Counted from the stretch's first letter, positions 45,846 to 56,767 are shown. The stretch is DNA of 64,000 nucleotides from Actinostola sp. cb2023 (GCA_033675265.1 JAUJYZ010000140.1:124001-188000), one strand, 5' to 3'. Notes: generated by a model from the letters alone, not told the origin. Numbers and translations are program-made.

Positions 45846-45852
45846 TTTTAAA

Positions 45853-46096
45853 GGAGATATTATGTAAAATAGGTCACGTGACTAGATATTTTCTATTACG
45901 TAGTTAAATATCTCCTTAAATGAGAATGATGGTCCAGGTGTTAAGGCAGATCCATAATAAGGACATTAAAACAAAGGTAAAAACACAAAAATAACTTTGA
46001 TACCTTTTGTCTCCATCTCCCCAAATTGAAAAACGTGATTTGTGACGTAACAGGTCACGTGACCCATCCCTTATTTTGAAATACGTACCAAAATGT
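45853..46096. mobile_element. Foldback element, centre and right arm
   Basis: The centre has AAGGAGATATT and AAATATCTCCTT around CGTGAC. From about 45905 it is the reverse complement of 39413-39594. Confidence 0.9.
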
Positions 46097-46781
46097 TAAG
46101 TTTCATGAGATATATTATGTAGCCGAAAATCGTTTTGTTTTTCGAGCATAATGTAGCTAAGCCTAGCGCGCATCCAAAAATCTCACCTCCACCGCCAATA
46201 TATGAACACTTTAAAAAGTGAACCGTTAATAAATTCAACTTACCCGAATTTTAAAATGTATTATTCTATCAAAATATCCAAAAACGTCAAAATCGAAAAC
46301 AATTGTCGTCCGGGCCCTTTTCGCGCGATGCGTGCGGCCCATATATTTGTAGCAAGTAATAATTGCTCTTAACAAGTATTTGAAGAACAAGGTAGAAAAG
46401 GGAGGCTTTCTAGAAGCGAAAATCAAAAATCAAACTCGTATACAAACGCCGACACGCGGCCTTCGAAATGCCCTAACGCAATGTAGCTGTTGCAAGTCAC
46501 GCTAAGCCCTTCAATTTTTTGGCTGCGATCGTAATCAGGGATCCCCAGGGATCCCAAATCTTCAAGAATCAGAGTATCATGCATGATAAGTACTTTTTTA
46601 CTGCTGTTCATGTCAATTCAGTAAACTGAGTGCATCCTGAGATCGACCAGCCTTGAGTTTAATTAGTAACGGCTGCCACTAGAGTACAGTACAATCAGGA
46701 GCCACCAGGGCACGAGTGAATCCTGCTACCAGGATCTTGTTTCGTAAATTCACGACTAAAAAGAATCATTTAAGCCATTTC
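46097..46781. other. No recognised gene
   Basis: Minus-strand open frames at 46235-46611 lack recognisable motifs. CAGGGATCCCCAGGGATCCC at 46537 is a small repeat. Confidence 0.45.
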
Positions 46782-46875
46782 TAGCCAGCCTCCTTTGCAG
46801 ACGTTTTAGTTGATTCGCTTTTCGATTCTCTCAACACAGAAAAGCGAATCAACTAAAACGTCTGCAAAGGAGGCT
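46782..46875. mobile_element. 94-bp palindromic MITE with 9-10-bp target duplication
   Basis: The arms AGCCTCCTTTGCAGACGTTT and AAACGTCTGCAAAGGAGGCT are exact inverted repeats. AAGCCATTTC flanks the element on both sides (46772-46781 and 46876-46885). A 9-10-bp duplication points to a Mutator-like mobiliser. Confidence 0.8.
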
Positions 46876-46885
46876 AAGCCATTTC

Positions 46886-47089
46886 ACGCACGTCGGCTTT
46901 CTTGCAAATTCACGGATCACGGTTTTATCTTTTGTTTTATCAAAATATACAATCCAAATTGTTTTTAAATAATTACAAGCTGTCCTACGAAACAAACTGA
47001 AAATTATGTATAACAAATAATAATATTAATAATAAAAAAATAACTATGTACAAAATCTCTAAAAAAAAGTCATTGTTATATATTACATG
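46886..47089. other. AT-rich spacer
   Basis: Includes A-rich TAATAATATTAATAATAAA, possibly the 3' tail of the LINE remnant to its right. Confidence 0.4.
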
Positions 47090-49005
47090 TACGAAAGGGC
47101 ATTCGTGAGCCTCTAACTCTCATGTCGGGACATATCTTAAAATCTCGAAAGACAGGCGTGTTCTTAGCCACGTAATCACTATAGCGTACGACTCCCCGTT
47201 CTTTCTTGAAAGTTTCTCAGCTAGGTTTTTCAAGAACATTTGATATTCAGCTCCCATTCCGCCATTTGTACCAAAGACCAGAGGTGTAAAGGTCCCCATT
47301 TCGACATCCAGTACTCGCTGTTGATATTTCCTCTTTTTCTCATTCTCATGTTCTTTGAGATCGTTGGCGTTGGCTTGTTCTGGTTATACAGTTGGAGTTA
47401 ACATGCGTCACTCGGACATCAAAAAATCATGTAACTCCACGAGACCAGAACCCTCCTGCCTTTATATCTAATCTTGCCTCAGGGCTAGTGATTGCAGTTC
47501 TTAGGTCAAATCTTTCGTTGTCGAGTGGTTGAAGGTGTAGCTCTGCTTCGACATTCTTGCAAACTTTGCTGATTAAAGAGGTTAATAGATCGCGAATACC
47601 ATCATGTCTCTGGGCTACAAAGCCCCCCTTTTTGCACGAAAGGGCGTGGCTGATAGTGAATTTGTCCCCGCATGAACAATGGCTTGGTAAACCGGTCAAA
47701 GGCAGGTTGTAGCGCAATCGTAGAGTCTCTGAATTCTTGTTTGTTTAGGGCTAGGCCTGCTCTTCAAGAGGTAACGCGTTAAGCCATGAACTTGCTCCCT
47801 TATCTCTCGCCTGATTTATAAGCGGTCACAAGTCTGGCGGTAGAGATGCATCGATGTTCTCCATTTTCGATTTTGCGAACGCTGTCTTCAGTGACTGTCT
47901 TTTCAGATCCTCTATGGATTGCTCGCTCGTTGCCATGAATGTGCTTTGCGTTATGATAGACTCCACGTGCGATGTTGTTATTGACGTTGATGCAGCAAAT
48001 TGTTGCGAGGCTTCAACTGGTATTCCCAAACCCCCTTGTGCCGGTGTTAAGGTGATGAGCTCGCATAATTCAACAGGGAGCGGATCCATTTGACATTAAT
48101 CATGTTAATTGCTTCATGAATAGGATCTGTATACTCTTCGAATGATTCAATTGTTCGCATGAAATATTGTAAGGGCGATATAGGCTGCATGTGGTTGACT
48201 CTTTGCAATTTCAGAGAGAGATTCAATTATTCCATCCCGCGATCTTTTCACAACAATAGTGGTCTTTATAATCTTTAGATCCTACAACCAAGATGGCGTT
48301 CACCTTCAGTTGTAATGTTAACCTCCAAATGCTCTCTCTGCGTCAACCGCCAGTGACTTCACGATCAGCCAGCTTTTTGATCCATTGACCAAGTAGCCAA
48401 ATTTATTTCCTTCGACCTGACTCAAGTGTTTGTACCAGTTATATAACAGTATATTTTTCCTCCTCCAGCTGAGTCGTCAGCTAACCATACTTGTTTAACA
48501 TGTGGTATGCAAGTTCTCAAGCTTTGAATCATGATGGATGTGTTGACTGAGTACCATGATATAGCTAATGGGTCACCTTGTGTGGTACCCTCTTGTGACA
48601 AGATCTGGTCAATCCTTCATAGATGGATGTGTTGACTGAGGACCATGGCATAGCTAATGGGTCACCTTGTGACCGCTGATGAAAAGCCTGGAAGGACTTC
48701 TGTAGGTGTTGATTATATATAAAGACATTTCCTTGCAGGTTATCTGGATATTGTGCATGGCAACACATCTGTTCATTTGGTTGAACGCATTGCTCGCGTC
48801 GATCTGAACAAAATTCCATCTGTCCCCTCTTCAGCGAAGACTTGGCTCATGGCATGTATAGCGGCTTCGGCACCTGCGCTGTGGCCAGCTGCCTGTTTGA
48901 TCGGCTCCTCCTTTACAAAAGCAGATATGGCGGTTTGCCGATTATTCGCCGCAGTACCTCCAGGATTCTTGTCCAATGGAATGAGCCTTATATTTTGTTT
49001 ATGAA
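47090..49005 (-). pseudogene. Decayed non-LTR retrotransposon (RT and C-terminal zinc motif)
   Basis: Minus-strand pieces in order: GHSAGAEAAIHAMSQVF (RT, 48773-48976), VTH-LCHG-like RT scraps (48565-48819), TPAQGGLGIPV (47826-48089), then CSCGDKFTISHALSCKKGGF, RHDGIRDLLTSL and ARLDIKAGGFW (47427-47717). The end is EHENEKKRKYQQR, FTPLVFGTNGGMG and WLRTRLSFEILR (47096-47380). The last blocks are the conserved tail of a LINE family common in invertebrates. Many stops, shifts and a local duplication (about 48540-48610 against 48620-48690) make it dead. The clade is not assigned. Confidence 0.8.
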
Positions 49006-49126
49006 GTGTTTTTCACGATTCACGTGCCATTTTTGGGCCAAATCACGCGTCACGTGTAACCTCTTTGCTACCCTGCGTGATTAGTCTGGTATGCCTGCAG
49101 TATATGCCTGTGGTCCTAGCTGAAAC

Positions 49127-49708
49127 ACAGGCAGCCCAAGCGAGATTCTTTTGACGATTTGGGCTTCCTGTGATTATTGTTTTGACGTTCTGACAGTACA
49201 AAGTACACAGTAGTTCTATAGAGTACAAACACTAAAACCATGAAACAGTGCTAACTTTAATTAGCACTAAATAGTGCAATGTCTTTTGTTTTCTACTGTT
49301 CCATTGGTGCTATTTAGCACTAACTAGTTCGGTACTGTATCACGGTTTTAGTGTCTGCACTCTATTAAAAATATCAGGTTTTCCTCAATAAAATGAAACT
49401 ATTTTTTCAGGTGTTGTTTACTGTGTCTTGCTTTATAATCTTGCAAAGTTTCAGCGCGATCCGAGGATTATTGAACGATATTTGAAAATTTTGGTCCCTA
49501 TATCGTTAAATAATCCACGGATCGCGCTGAAACTTTGCAAGATCATAAAGCAAGATACAGTAAACAACACCTGAAAAAAATAGTTTCATTTTATTGAGGT
49601 AAGACCTGATGTTTTCAATATAGAACTACGGTACTATTCAACTGAACGTCAACACAATAAGCACAGGAAGCCCAAATCGTCAAAAGCATCTCGCTTGGGC
49701 TGCCTGTG
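49127..49708. mobile_element. hAT-like foldback element with nested palindromes (582 bp)
   Basis: Ends ACAGGCAGCCCAAGCGAGA and TCTCGCTTGGGCTGCCTGT, flanked by GCTGAAAC on both sides (49119-49126 and 49709-49716). The 47-bp end is itself partly symmetrical (CAGGCAGCCCAA against TTGGGCTTCCTG). A second palindrome, about 49385-49600, has long arms (CAGGTGTTGTTTACTGTGTC, AATCTTGCAAAGTTTCAGCG). A third pair, TTAGCACTAAATAG/CTATTTAGCACTAA, lies between. Confidence 0.87.
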
Positions 49709-49716
49709 GCTGAAAC

Positions 49717-50131
49717 TCGCCACCATGCAGTTCAGTTTCCCGCGCGCTAAGGCATGAGAACGAGCAGGAGCCCTGGAACGAGGCAATCCCACCATCCTCT
49801 ATCGATAGCTAGCCCTGGGTTCCCGCAGGGTTCCTGAGGATGATTTCCCACGAGATAAGTTTAAAATCACGCGCCGCCATATATCACGGCGAACAACCTT
49901 ATTAATTTCTGGATTTTGCGAACATTTTATATTGTCACTCCAGCCATGCCAAGCATTAAACCAAAAGACCAATTATATTATATTATAATCTCTTGATTCA
50001 GGACTGATTCCATAAGATCTGTATGTCTGTTCGCTCCATTTGGCGGAATCAGTCTAAGCTATAGTCTAGGCAACCATGCATGGGTTCGTCCTCAAAGAAC
50101 ATTGCAGCTCTCTCTTGTGGAACCGTTGAAC
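49717..50131. other. No firm feature upstream of the 46-bp array
   Basis: GATTCC/GGAATC inverted words around 50010-50050 and a CCCTGGGTTCCCGCAGGGTTC hairpin near 49811. AACATTGCAG at about 50106 and AACTAAAAG at 50138 are possible acceptors for the protein-like frame that follows. Confidence 0.4.
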
Positions 50132-50139
50132 TAAAAGGA

Positions 50140-53100
50140 GCCAGTCAATGGAAAGTTTAATGAAAGCACTAAAGACGTGTTACAAGAACTTGAAGGAAGT
50201 AGTACACACACAGACAGTCTTACTGTATGCAGTTTAGTTACTGTTAGCGAGACACACAGACAGTCTTACTGTATGCAGTTTAGTTACTGTTAGCGAGACA
50301 CACAGACAGTCTTACTGTAGGCAGTTTAGTTACTGTTAGCGAGACACACAGACAGTTTTACTGTATGCAGTTTAGTTACTGTTAGCGAGACACACAGACA
50401 GTCTTACTGTATGCAGTTTAGTTACTGTTAGCGAGACACACAGACAGTCTTACTGTATGCAGTTTAGTTACTGTTAGCGAGACACACAGACAGTCTTACT
50501 GTATGCAGTTTAGTTACTGTTAGCGAGACACACAGACAGTCTTACTGTATGCAGTTTAGTTACTGTTAGCGAGACACACAGACAGTCTTACTGTATGCAG
50601 TTTAGTTACTGTTAGCGAGACACACAGACAGTCTTACTGTATGCAGTTTAGTTACTGTTAGCGAGACACACAGACAGTCTTACTGTATGCAGTTTAGTTA
50701 CTGTTAGCGAGACACACAGACAGTCTTACTGTATGCAGTTTAGTTACTGTTAGCGAGACACACAGACAGTCTTACTGTATGCAGTTTAGTTACTGTTAGC
50801 GAGACACACAGACAGTCTTACTGTATGCAGTTTAGTTACTGTTAGCGAGACACACAGACAGTCTTACTGTATGCAGTTTAGTTACTGTTAGCGAGACACA
50901 CAGACAGTCTTACTGTATGCAGTTTAGTTACTGTTAGCGAGACACACAGACAGTCTTACTGTATGCAGTTTAGTTACTGTTAGCGAGACACACAGACAGT
51001 TACTGTATGCAGTTTAGTTACTGTTAGCGAGACACACAGACAGTCTTACTGTATGCAGTTTAGTTACTGTTAGCGAGACACACAGACAGTCTTACTGTAT
51101 GCAGTTTAGTTACTGTTAGCGAGACACACAGACAGTCTTACTGTATGCAGTTTAGTTACTGTAGCGAGACACACAGACAGTCTTTTAGTAGTTACTGTTA
51201 GCGAGACACACAGACAGTCTTACTGTATGCAGTTTAGTTACTGTTAGCGAGATACACAGACAGTCTTACTGTATGCAGTTTAGTTACTGTTAGCGAGATA
51301 CACAGACAGTCTTACTGTATGCAGTTTAGTTACTGTTAGCGAGACACACAGACAGTCTTACTGTATGCAGTTTAGTTACTGTTAGCGAGACACACAGACA
51401 GTCTTACTGTATGCAGTTTAGTTACTGTTAGCGAGACACACAGACAGTCTTACTGTATGCAGTTTAGTTACTGTTAGCGAGACACACAGACAGTCTTACT
51501 GTATGCAGTTTAGTTACTGTTAGCGAGACACACAGACAGTCTTACTGTATGCAGTTTAGTTACTGTTAGCGAGACACACAGACAGTCTTACTGTATGCAG
51601 TTTAGTTACTGTTAGCGAGACACACAGACAGTCTTACTGTATGCAGTTTAGTTACTGTTAGCGAGACACACAGACAGTCTTACTGTATGCAGTTTAGTTA
51701 CTGTTAGCGAGACACACAGACAGTCTTACTGTATGCAGTTTAGTTACTAGCGAGTACAGACAGTCTTACTGTATGCAGTTTAGTTACTGTTAGCGAGACA
51801 CACAGACAGTCTTACTGTATGCAGTTTAGTTACTGTTAGCGAGACACACAGACAGTCTTACTGTATGCAGTTTAGTTACTGTTAGCGAGACACACAGACA
51901 GTCTTACTGTATGCAGTTTAGTTACTGTTAGCGAGACACACAGACAGTCTTACTGTATGCAGTTTAGTTACTGTTAGCGAGACACACAGACAGTCTTACT
52001 GTATGCAGTTTAGTTACTGTTAGCGAGACACACAGACAGTCTTACTGTATGCAGTTTAGTTACTGTTAGCGAGACACACAGACAGTCTTACTGTATGCAG
52101 TTTAGTTACTGTTAGCGAGACACACACACAGACAGTCTTACTGTATGCAGTTTAGTTACTGTTAGCGAGACACACAGACAGTCTTACTGTATGCAGTTTA
52201 GTTACTGTTAGCGAGACACACAGACAGTCTTACTGTATGCAGTTTAGTTACTGTTAGCGAGATACACAGACAGTCTTACTGTATGCAGTTTAGTTACTGT
52301 TAGCGAGACACACAGACAGTCTTACTGTATGCAGTTTAGTTACTGTTAGCGAGACACACAGACAGTCTTACTGTATGCAGTTTAGTTACTGTTAGCGAGA
52401 CACACAGACAGTCTTACTGTATGCAGTTTAGTTACTGTTAGCGAGACACACAGACAGTCTTACTGTATGCAGTTTAGTTACTGTTAGCGAGACACACAGA
52501 CAGTCTTACTGTATGCAGTTTAGTTACTGTTAGCGAGACACACAGACAGTCTTACTGTATGCAGTTTAGTTACTGTTAGCGAGACACACAGACAGTCTTA
52601 CTGTATGCAGTTTAGTTACTGTTAGCGAGACACACAGACAGTCTTACTGTATGCAGTTTAGTTACTGTTAGCGAGACACACAGACAGTCTTACTGTATGC
52701 AGTTTAGTTACTGTTAGCGAGACACACAGACAGTCTTACTGTATGCAGTTTAGTTACTGTTAGCGAGACACACAGACAGTCTTACTGTATGCAGTTTAGT
52801 TACTGTTAGCGAGACACACAGACAGTCTTACTGTATGCAGTTTAGTTACTGTTAGCGAGACACACAGACAGTCTTACTGTATGCAGTTTAGTTACTGTTA
52901 GCGAGACACACAGACAGTCTTACTGTATGCAGTTTAGTTACTGTTAGCGAGACACACAGACAGTCTTACTGTATGCAGTTTAGTTACTGTTAGCGAGACA
53001 CACAGACAGTCTTACTGTATGCAGTTTAGTTACTGTTAGCGAGATACACAGACAGTCTTACTGTATGCAGTTTAGTTACTGTTAGCGAGACACACAGACA

Positions 53101-54010
53101 GTCTTACTGTATGCAGACAGTCTTACTGTATGCAGTTTAGTTACTGTTACTGTTAGCGAGACACACAGACAGTCTTACTGTATGCAGTTTAGTTACTGTT
53201 AGCGAGACACACAGACAGTCTTACTGTATGCAGTTTAGTTACTGTTAGCGAGACACACAGACAGTCTTACTGTATGCAGTTTAGTTACTGTTAGCGAGAC
53301 ACACAGACAGTCTTACTGTATGCAGTTTAGTTACTGTTAGCGAGACACACAGACAGTCTTACTGTATGCAGTTTAGTTAGTTACACAGACAGTCTTACTG
53401 TACAGTTTAGTTACTGTTAGCGAGACACACAGACAGTCTTACTGTATGCAGTTTAGTTACTGTTAGCGAGACACACAGACAGTCTTACTGTATGCAGTTT
53501 AGTTACTGTTAGCGAGACACACAGACAGTCTTACTGTAGACAGTTACTGTTACTGTATGCAGTTTAGTTACTGTTAGCGAGATACACAGACAGTCTTAGT
53601 TTAGTTACTGTTAGCGAGACACACAGACAGTCTTACTGTATGCAGTTTAGTTACTGTTAGCGAGACACACAGACAGTCTTACATGCAGTTTCTTACTGTA
53701 TGCAGTTTAGTTACTGTTAGCGAGACACACAGACAGTCTTACTGTATGCAGTTTAGTTACTGTTAGCGAGACACACAGACAGTCTTACTGTATGCAGTTT
53801 AGTTACTGTTAGCGAGACACACAGACAGTCTTATTGTATGCAGTTTAGTTACTGTTAGCGAGACACACAGACAGTCTTATTGTATGCAGTTTAGTTACTG
53901 TTAGCGAGACACACCGTATGGCTTGTAAGAAACTGTTTGGGGATATTCTGTCCAACCCGATGATCACATGCTTGCATGACCTCATTCCTCCTCGCTACTG
54001 CACTCAGATC
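50140..54010 (+). pseudogene. Protein-like exon split by the 46-bp array
   Basis: Left of the array a plus-strand frame reads EPVNGKFNESTKDVLQELEG then SSTHT. Right of it the frame reads SETHRMACKKLFGDILSN, then PMITCLHDLIPPRYCTQI. With a single repeat unit the two parts would form one open frame through DSLTVCSLVTV, which is the translation of the unit. The 46-bp unit shifts frame each time, so the present locus cannot be read through unless the array is spliced out. I do not recognise the protein. No second exon of this gene was found, and the right part has no clear donor. Confidence 0.4.
50188..53912. repeat. 46-bp minisatellite, about 80 copies
   Basis: Very uniform unit: GAGACACACAGACAGTCTTA, CTGTATGCAGTTTAGTTACT, GTTAGC. 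Most units are identical; rare truncated units lie near 51165, 51750, 53110, 53380, 53540 and 53680. ACAGT-CTT-ACTGT in each unit can form a hairpin. Uniformity implies recent expansion or active homogenisation. There are no variable spacers, so it is not a CRISPR. Confidence 0.97.
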
Positions 54011-54308
54011 AGTTCTTCAATCAGTTATTTTCTTTATTCACACTATTTTGTTACAATTATACAAAGTTGTAGAGTAAAATAAAATTTTGAAAATCATCAG
54101 ACGAATAGACATTTTAAATATTAGGTAAATGTGTGTAGTACTAGTGATCAAAGTAGCATAGGCTTTCGGGTTGACCACTACAAGACAGAATTAGTTCCAA
54201 GGTTGGAATAACGTGCGTTGTTAGTGAGATCCGCCCCAGCATACCTAGAGTGATGGTTAACATATATTACAAATACTTTCTACTGTCCCAGTGTCGACTA
54301 GCTATCAA
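54011..54308. other. No recognised feature
   Basis: AT-rich sequence after the array. Nothing assignable. Confidence 0.45.
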
Positions 54309-54442
54309 TGAAGGAATGGTCAACGCTCAGCGCCGTTGCGTCCATCGAGTTATGGATGCACGCGGGAGGCTGTTAAGCACGTACGAGAGTAGCGTAAAAG
54401 TCGCACGAGGCGCACAGCTGAAGCGTTGACCATTTCTTTTAT
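54309..54442. mobile_element. Foldback MITE, 134 bp
   Basis: GAAGGAATGGTCAACGCTCA and CTGAAGCGTTGACCATTTCTTT are inverted with small differences. Confidence 0.75.
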
Positions 54443-54636
54443 AACATAGTTACTGCAAATTCAAATAAAACAATTTTATTTTCCAATTGAATTCATAGCG
54501 CGCGCTATGCCGATGACGTGAGCGTGCGTCCATTGAGTTTTTTACAATAACTTACAAATTTCTCGCGCGCTGATTGGTTAATTTTCATCACCAATAAGAG
54601 GACAGACAGATAAAAACAAAATGGCGCGTACAAAGC

Positions 54637-55100
54637 ACAGGCAGCCCAACCATTCCTTTTGAGGCTACTAAATAATTCAATAAAATGATATTTGCGTCTT
54701 TTTTTATGGGTTTCCTGTGGTAGAGCGCGTGCGTGCGCGCAATGCGTATTATGTTGGGTTCCCTGTGTTGAGTAATGTCCTATGTTGGGATCCCTGTGTG
54801 CATCCTGCGGGACGCGCCCGCAGCAATGTGTATATTGAAAAATTGAATTTTCACGTCATATTGACAAAGATTAGGGGCAAAAACGTATTTTTCACGTGAC
54901 CGAGTTTCATACCTTGCTACACATGTACTGCGGGACGAGCGGGATGCACACAGGAAGCCCAACATACTCAACACAGGGAACCCAACATAATACGCATTGC
55001 GCGCGTGCGCGCTCTACCACAGGAAATCCATAAAAAAGACGCAAATATCATTTTATTGAATTATTTAGTAGCCTCAAAAGTAATGGTTGGGCTGCCTGTG
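54637..55100. mobile_element. hAT-like foldback MITE, second copy of the 18498 family
   Basis: Ends ACAGGCAGCCCAACCATTCC and ATGGTTGGGCTGCCTGT. The interior matches 18498-18899 (CCTGTGTGCATCCTGCGGGA and others) plus about 80 bp extra near 54836-54920. No clear 8-bp duplication here. It lies between an ATGGCGCG start-like site (54621) and the ATG at 55103. Confidence 0.83.
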
Positions 55101-55102
55101 CA

Positions 55103-55309
55103 ATGGACGATTTTCCTTCGTTCCAAGTTGAATTTCTTGAGGAAATTTCAGATGAAAAACTATGCTTGTCACTGGAGGAAGTTGAGTCCGAACAGAAAGT
55201 AAATGATAGCGTTCGCTTTGCGACACTAAATGACTACGAACTGCACGAAATAGTCAAGAAATTCGTAAGATCGAGAAATACAAGATGGTGTGTAAACATG
55301 TTTGAATAA
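55103..55309 (+). pseudogene. DUF3504/KIAA1958-like N-terminal stub
   Basis: A 68-codon frame starts MDDFPSFQVEFLEEIS and continues VRFATLNDYELHEIVKKF, then SRNTRWCVNMFE and stop. The RFA-L---EL--IV---R-NTR--VN-F pattern is the usual N-terminal block of KIAA1958/QRICH1/ZMYM-type proteins related to Crypton recombinases. The C-terminal domain is absent, and a palindrome follows at 55334. Either an exon lacking a donor or a fragment left by a mobile gene. Confidence 0.5.
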
Positions 55310-55333
55310 TATTTGTTATTGTAAAAAAAAAAT

Positions 55334-55465
55334 TGACATCACTTTTTTATGCGTCTGTCCTCTTATTGACGATAAATTTCGTCATAACATTGTCAAAGTA
55401 GTATGCGGATTGACGAAATTTATCGTCAATAAGAGGACAGACGCATAAAAAAGTGATGCCAATTT
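55334..55465. mobile_element. Palindromic element, 132 bp
   Basis: The arms GCATCACTTTTTTATGCGTC-like and GACGCATAAAAAAGTGATGC pair over about 50 bp, including TCCTCTTATTGACGATAAAT. The word AATAAGAGGACAGACAG also occurs at 54595. Confidence 0.88.
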
Positions 55466-55579
55466 GTTAAATGGATGCACGCTCGCGCACGCTAATTAGC
55501 CAATCAGAGCGCGCGTTATATCAATGCTAATAATATAGGATGCACAACATTCAGCATAGTTCATTAATTGCTTCACTGA

Positions 55580-55670
55580 TCAGGCTGATTTATCCTTAGC
55601 CTCGCCATCGTCGGGTTTCTTGTCGTCTTTGGATGGTTTTCCCTGTGACAGTGGAACCGCTGCATTGATT
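55580..55670 (-). CDS. Candidate terminal exon of an unidentified gene
   Basis: After TATCATATCAG| a 91-bp exon encodes INAAVPLSQGKPSKDDKKPD then DGEAKDKSA and stop. The Lys/Asp-rich tail looks like a genuine disordered C-terminus. Its first base completes a Lys codon opened by the exon at 63217-63275 (phase fit), so the two may belong to one gene with a 7.5-kb intron. The 39-bp minisatellite lies directly at the acceptor. I do not recognise the family. Confidence 0.5.
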
Positions 55671-55671
55671 C

Positions 55672-56690
55672 TGATATGATATAACAGAGAATGACTGAAT
55701 ACATTGTTTGTGATATGATATAACAGAGAATGACTGAATACATTGTTTGTGATATGATATAACAGAGAATGACTGAATACATTGTTTGTGATATGATATA
55801 ACAGAGAATGACTGAATACATTGTTTGTGATATGATATAACAGAGAATGACTGAATACATTGTTTGTGATATGATATAACAGAGAATGACTGAATACATT
55901 GTTTGTGATATGATATAGCAGAGAATGACTGAATACATTGTTTGTGATATGATATAGCAGAGAATGACTGAATACATTGTTTGTGATATGATATAACAGA
56001 GAATGACTGAATACATTGTTTGTGATATGATATAACAGAGAATGACTGAATACATTGTTTGTGATATGATATAACAGAGAATGACTGAATACATTGTTTG
56101 TGATATGATATAACAGAGAATGACTGAATACATTGTTTGTGATATGATATAACAGAGAATGACTGAATACATTGTTTTGTGATATGATATAACAGAGAAT
56201 GACTGAATACATTGTTTGTGATATGATATAGCAGAGAATGACTGAATACATTGTTTGTGATATGATATAACAGAGAATGACTGAATACATTGTTTGTGAT
56301 ATGATATAACAGAGAATGACTGAATACATTGTTTGTGATATGATATAACAGAGAATGACTGAATACATTGTTTGTGATATGATATAACAGAGAATGACTG
56401 AATACATTGTTTGTGATATGATATAACAGAGAATGACTGAATACATTGTTTGTGATATGATATAACAGAGAATGACTGAATACATTGTTTGTGATATGAT
56501 ATAGCAGAGAATGACTGAATACATTGTTTGTGATATGAAATAGCAGAGAATGACTGAATACATTGTTTGTGATATGATATAACAGAGAATGACTGAATAC
56601 ATTGTTTGTGATATGAAATAGCAGAGAATGACTGAATACATTGTTTGTGATATGATATAACAGAGAATGACTGAATACATTGTTTGTGAA
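55672..56690. repeat. 39-bp minisatellite at a splice acceptor
   Basis: About 26 copies of GATATGATATAACAGAGAAT, GACTGAATACATTGTTTGT. Because 39 is a multiple of 3, two frames stay open for over 370 codons; these are artefacts. On the minus strand each unit ends CTGTTATATCATATCAC, while the copy at the exon ends CTGTTATATCATATCAG, the acceptor. The unit is thus the intron end lacking the final G. Confidence 0.95.
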
Positions 56691-56767
56691 AGCACATATT
56701 GAACAATCATTCTGATGAGCGCACCTTGGATATGATGTGATAAATAACCAACTTAGTGACTAGCTAT

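Larger units (their letters stand above)
39595..45852 (+). mobile_element. Split-direct-repeat tyrosine-recombinase retrotransposon (PAT/Ngaro-like structure, DIRS-like proteins)
   Basis: Order: A1 (39602-39772), gag-like ORF, minisatellite, RT/RNase H, tyrosine recombinase, B1 (45375-45481), A2 (45489-45659), B2 (45739-45845). TTTTAAA stands at the left end (39595), at the B1/A2 junction (45482) and at the right end (45846). There are no LTRs and no target duplication, as known for elements that integrate a circular intermediate by tyrosine recombinase. RT and RNase H are of DIRS type. I see no methyltransferase or hydrolase domain. Two frameshifts suggest the copy is defective, but A1/A2 differ at only two positions and B1/B2 look identical, so it is young. 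Confidence 0.92.

Noticed and set aside
50188..53912. CRISPR-like regular array
   Set aside because: Units are contiguous and nearly identical, with no variable spacers, in an animal genome. It is a minisatellite.
55573..56710. Two overlapping open frames of more than 370 codons
   Set aside because: Produced by a 39-bp unit (13 codons). Only the last 30 codons, after the acceptor, look like real coding sequence.
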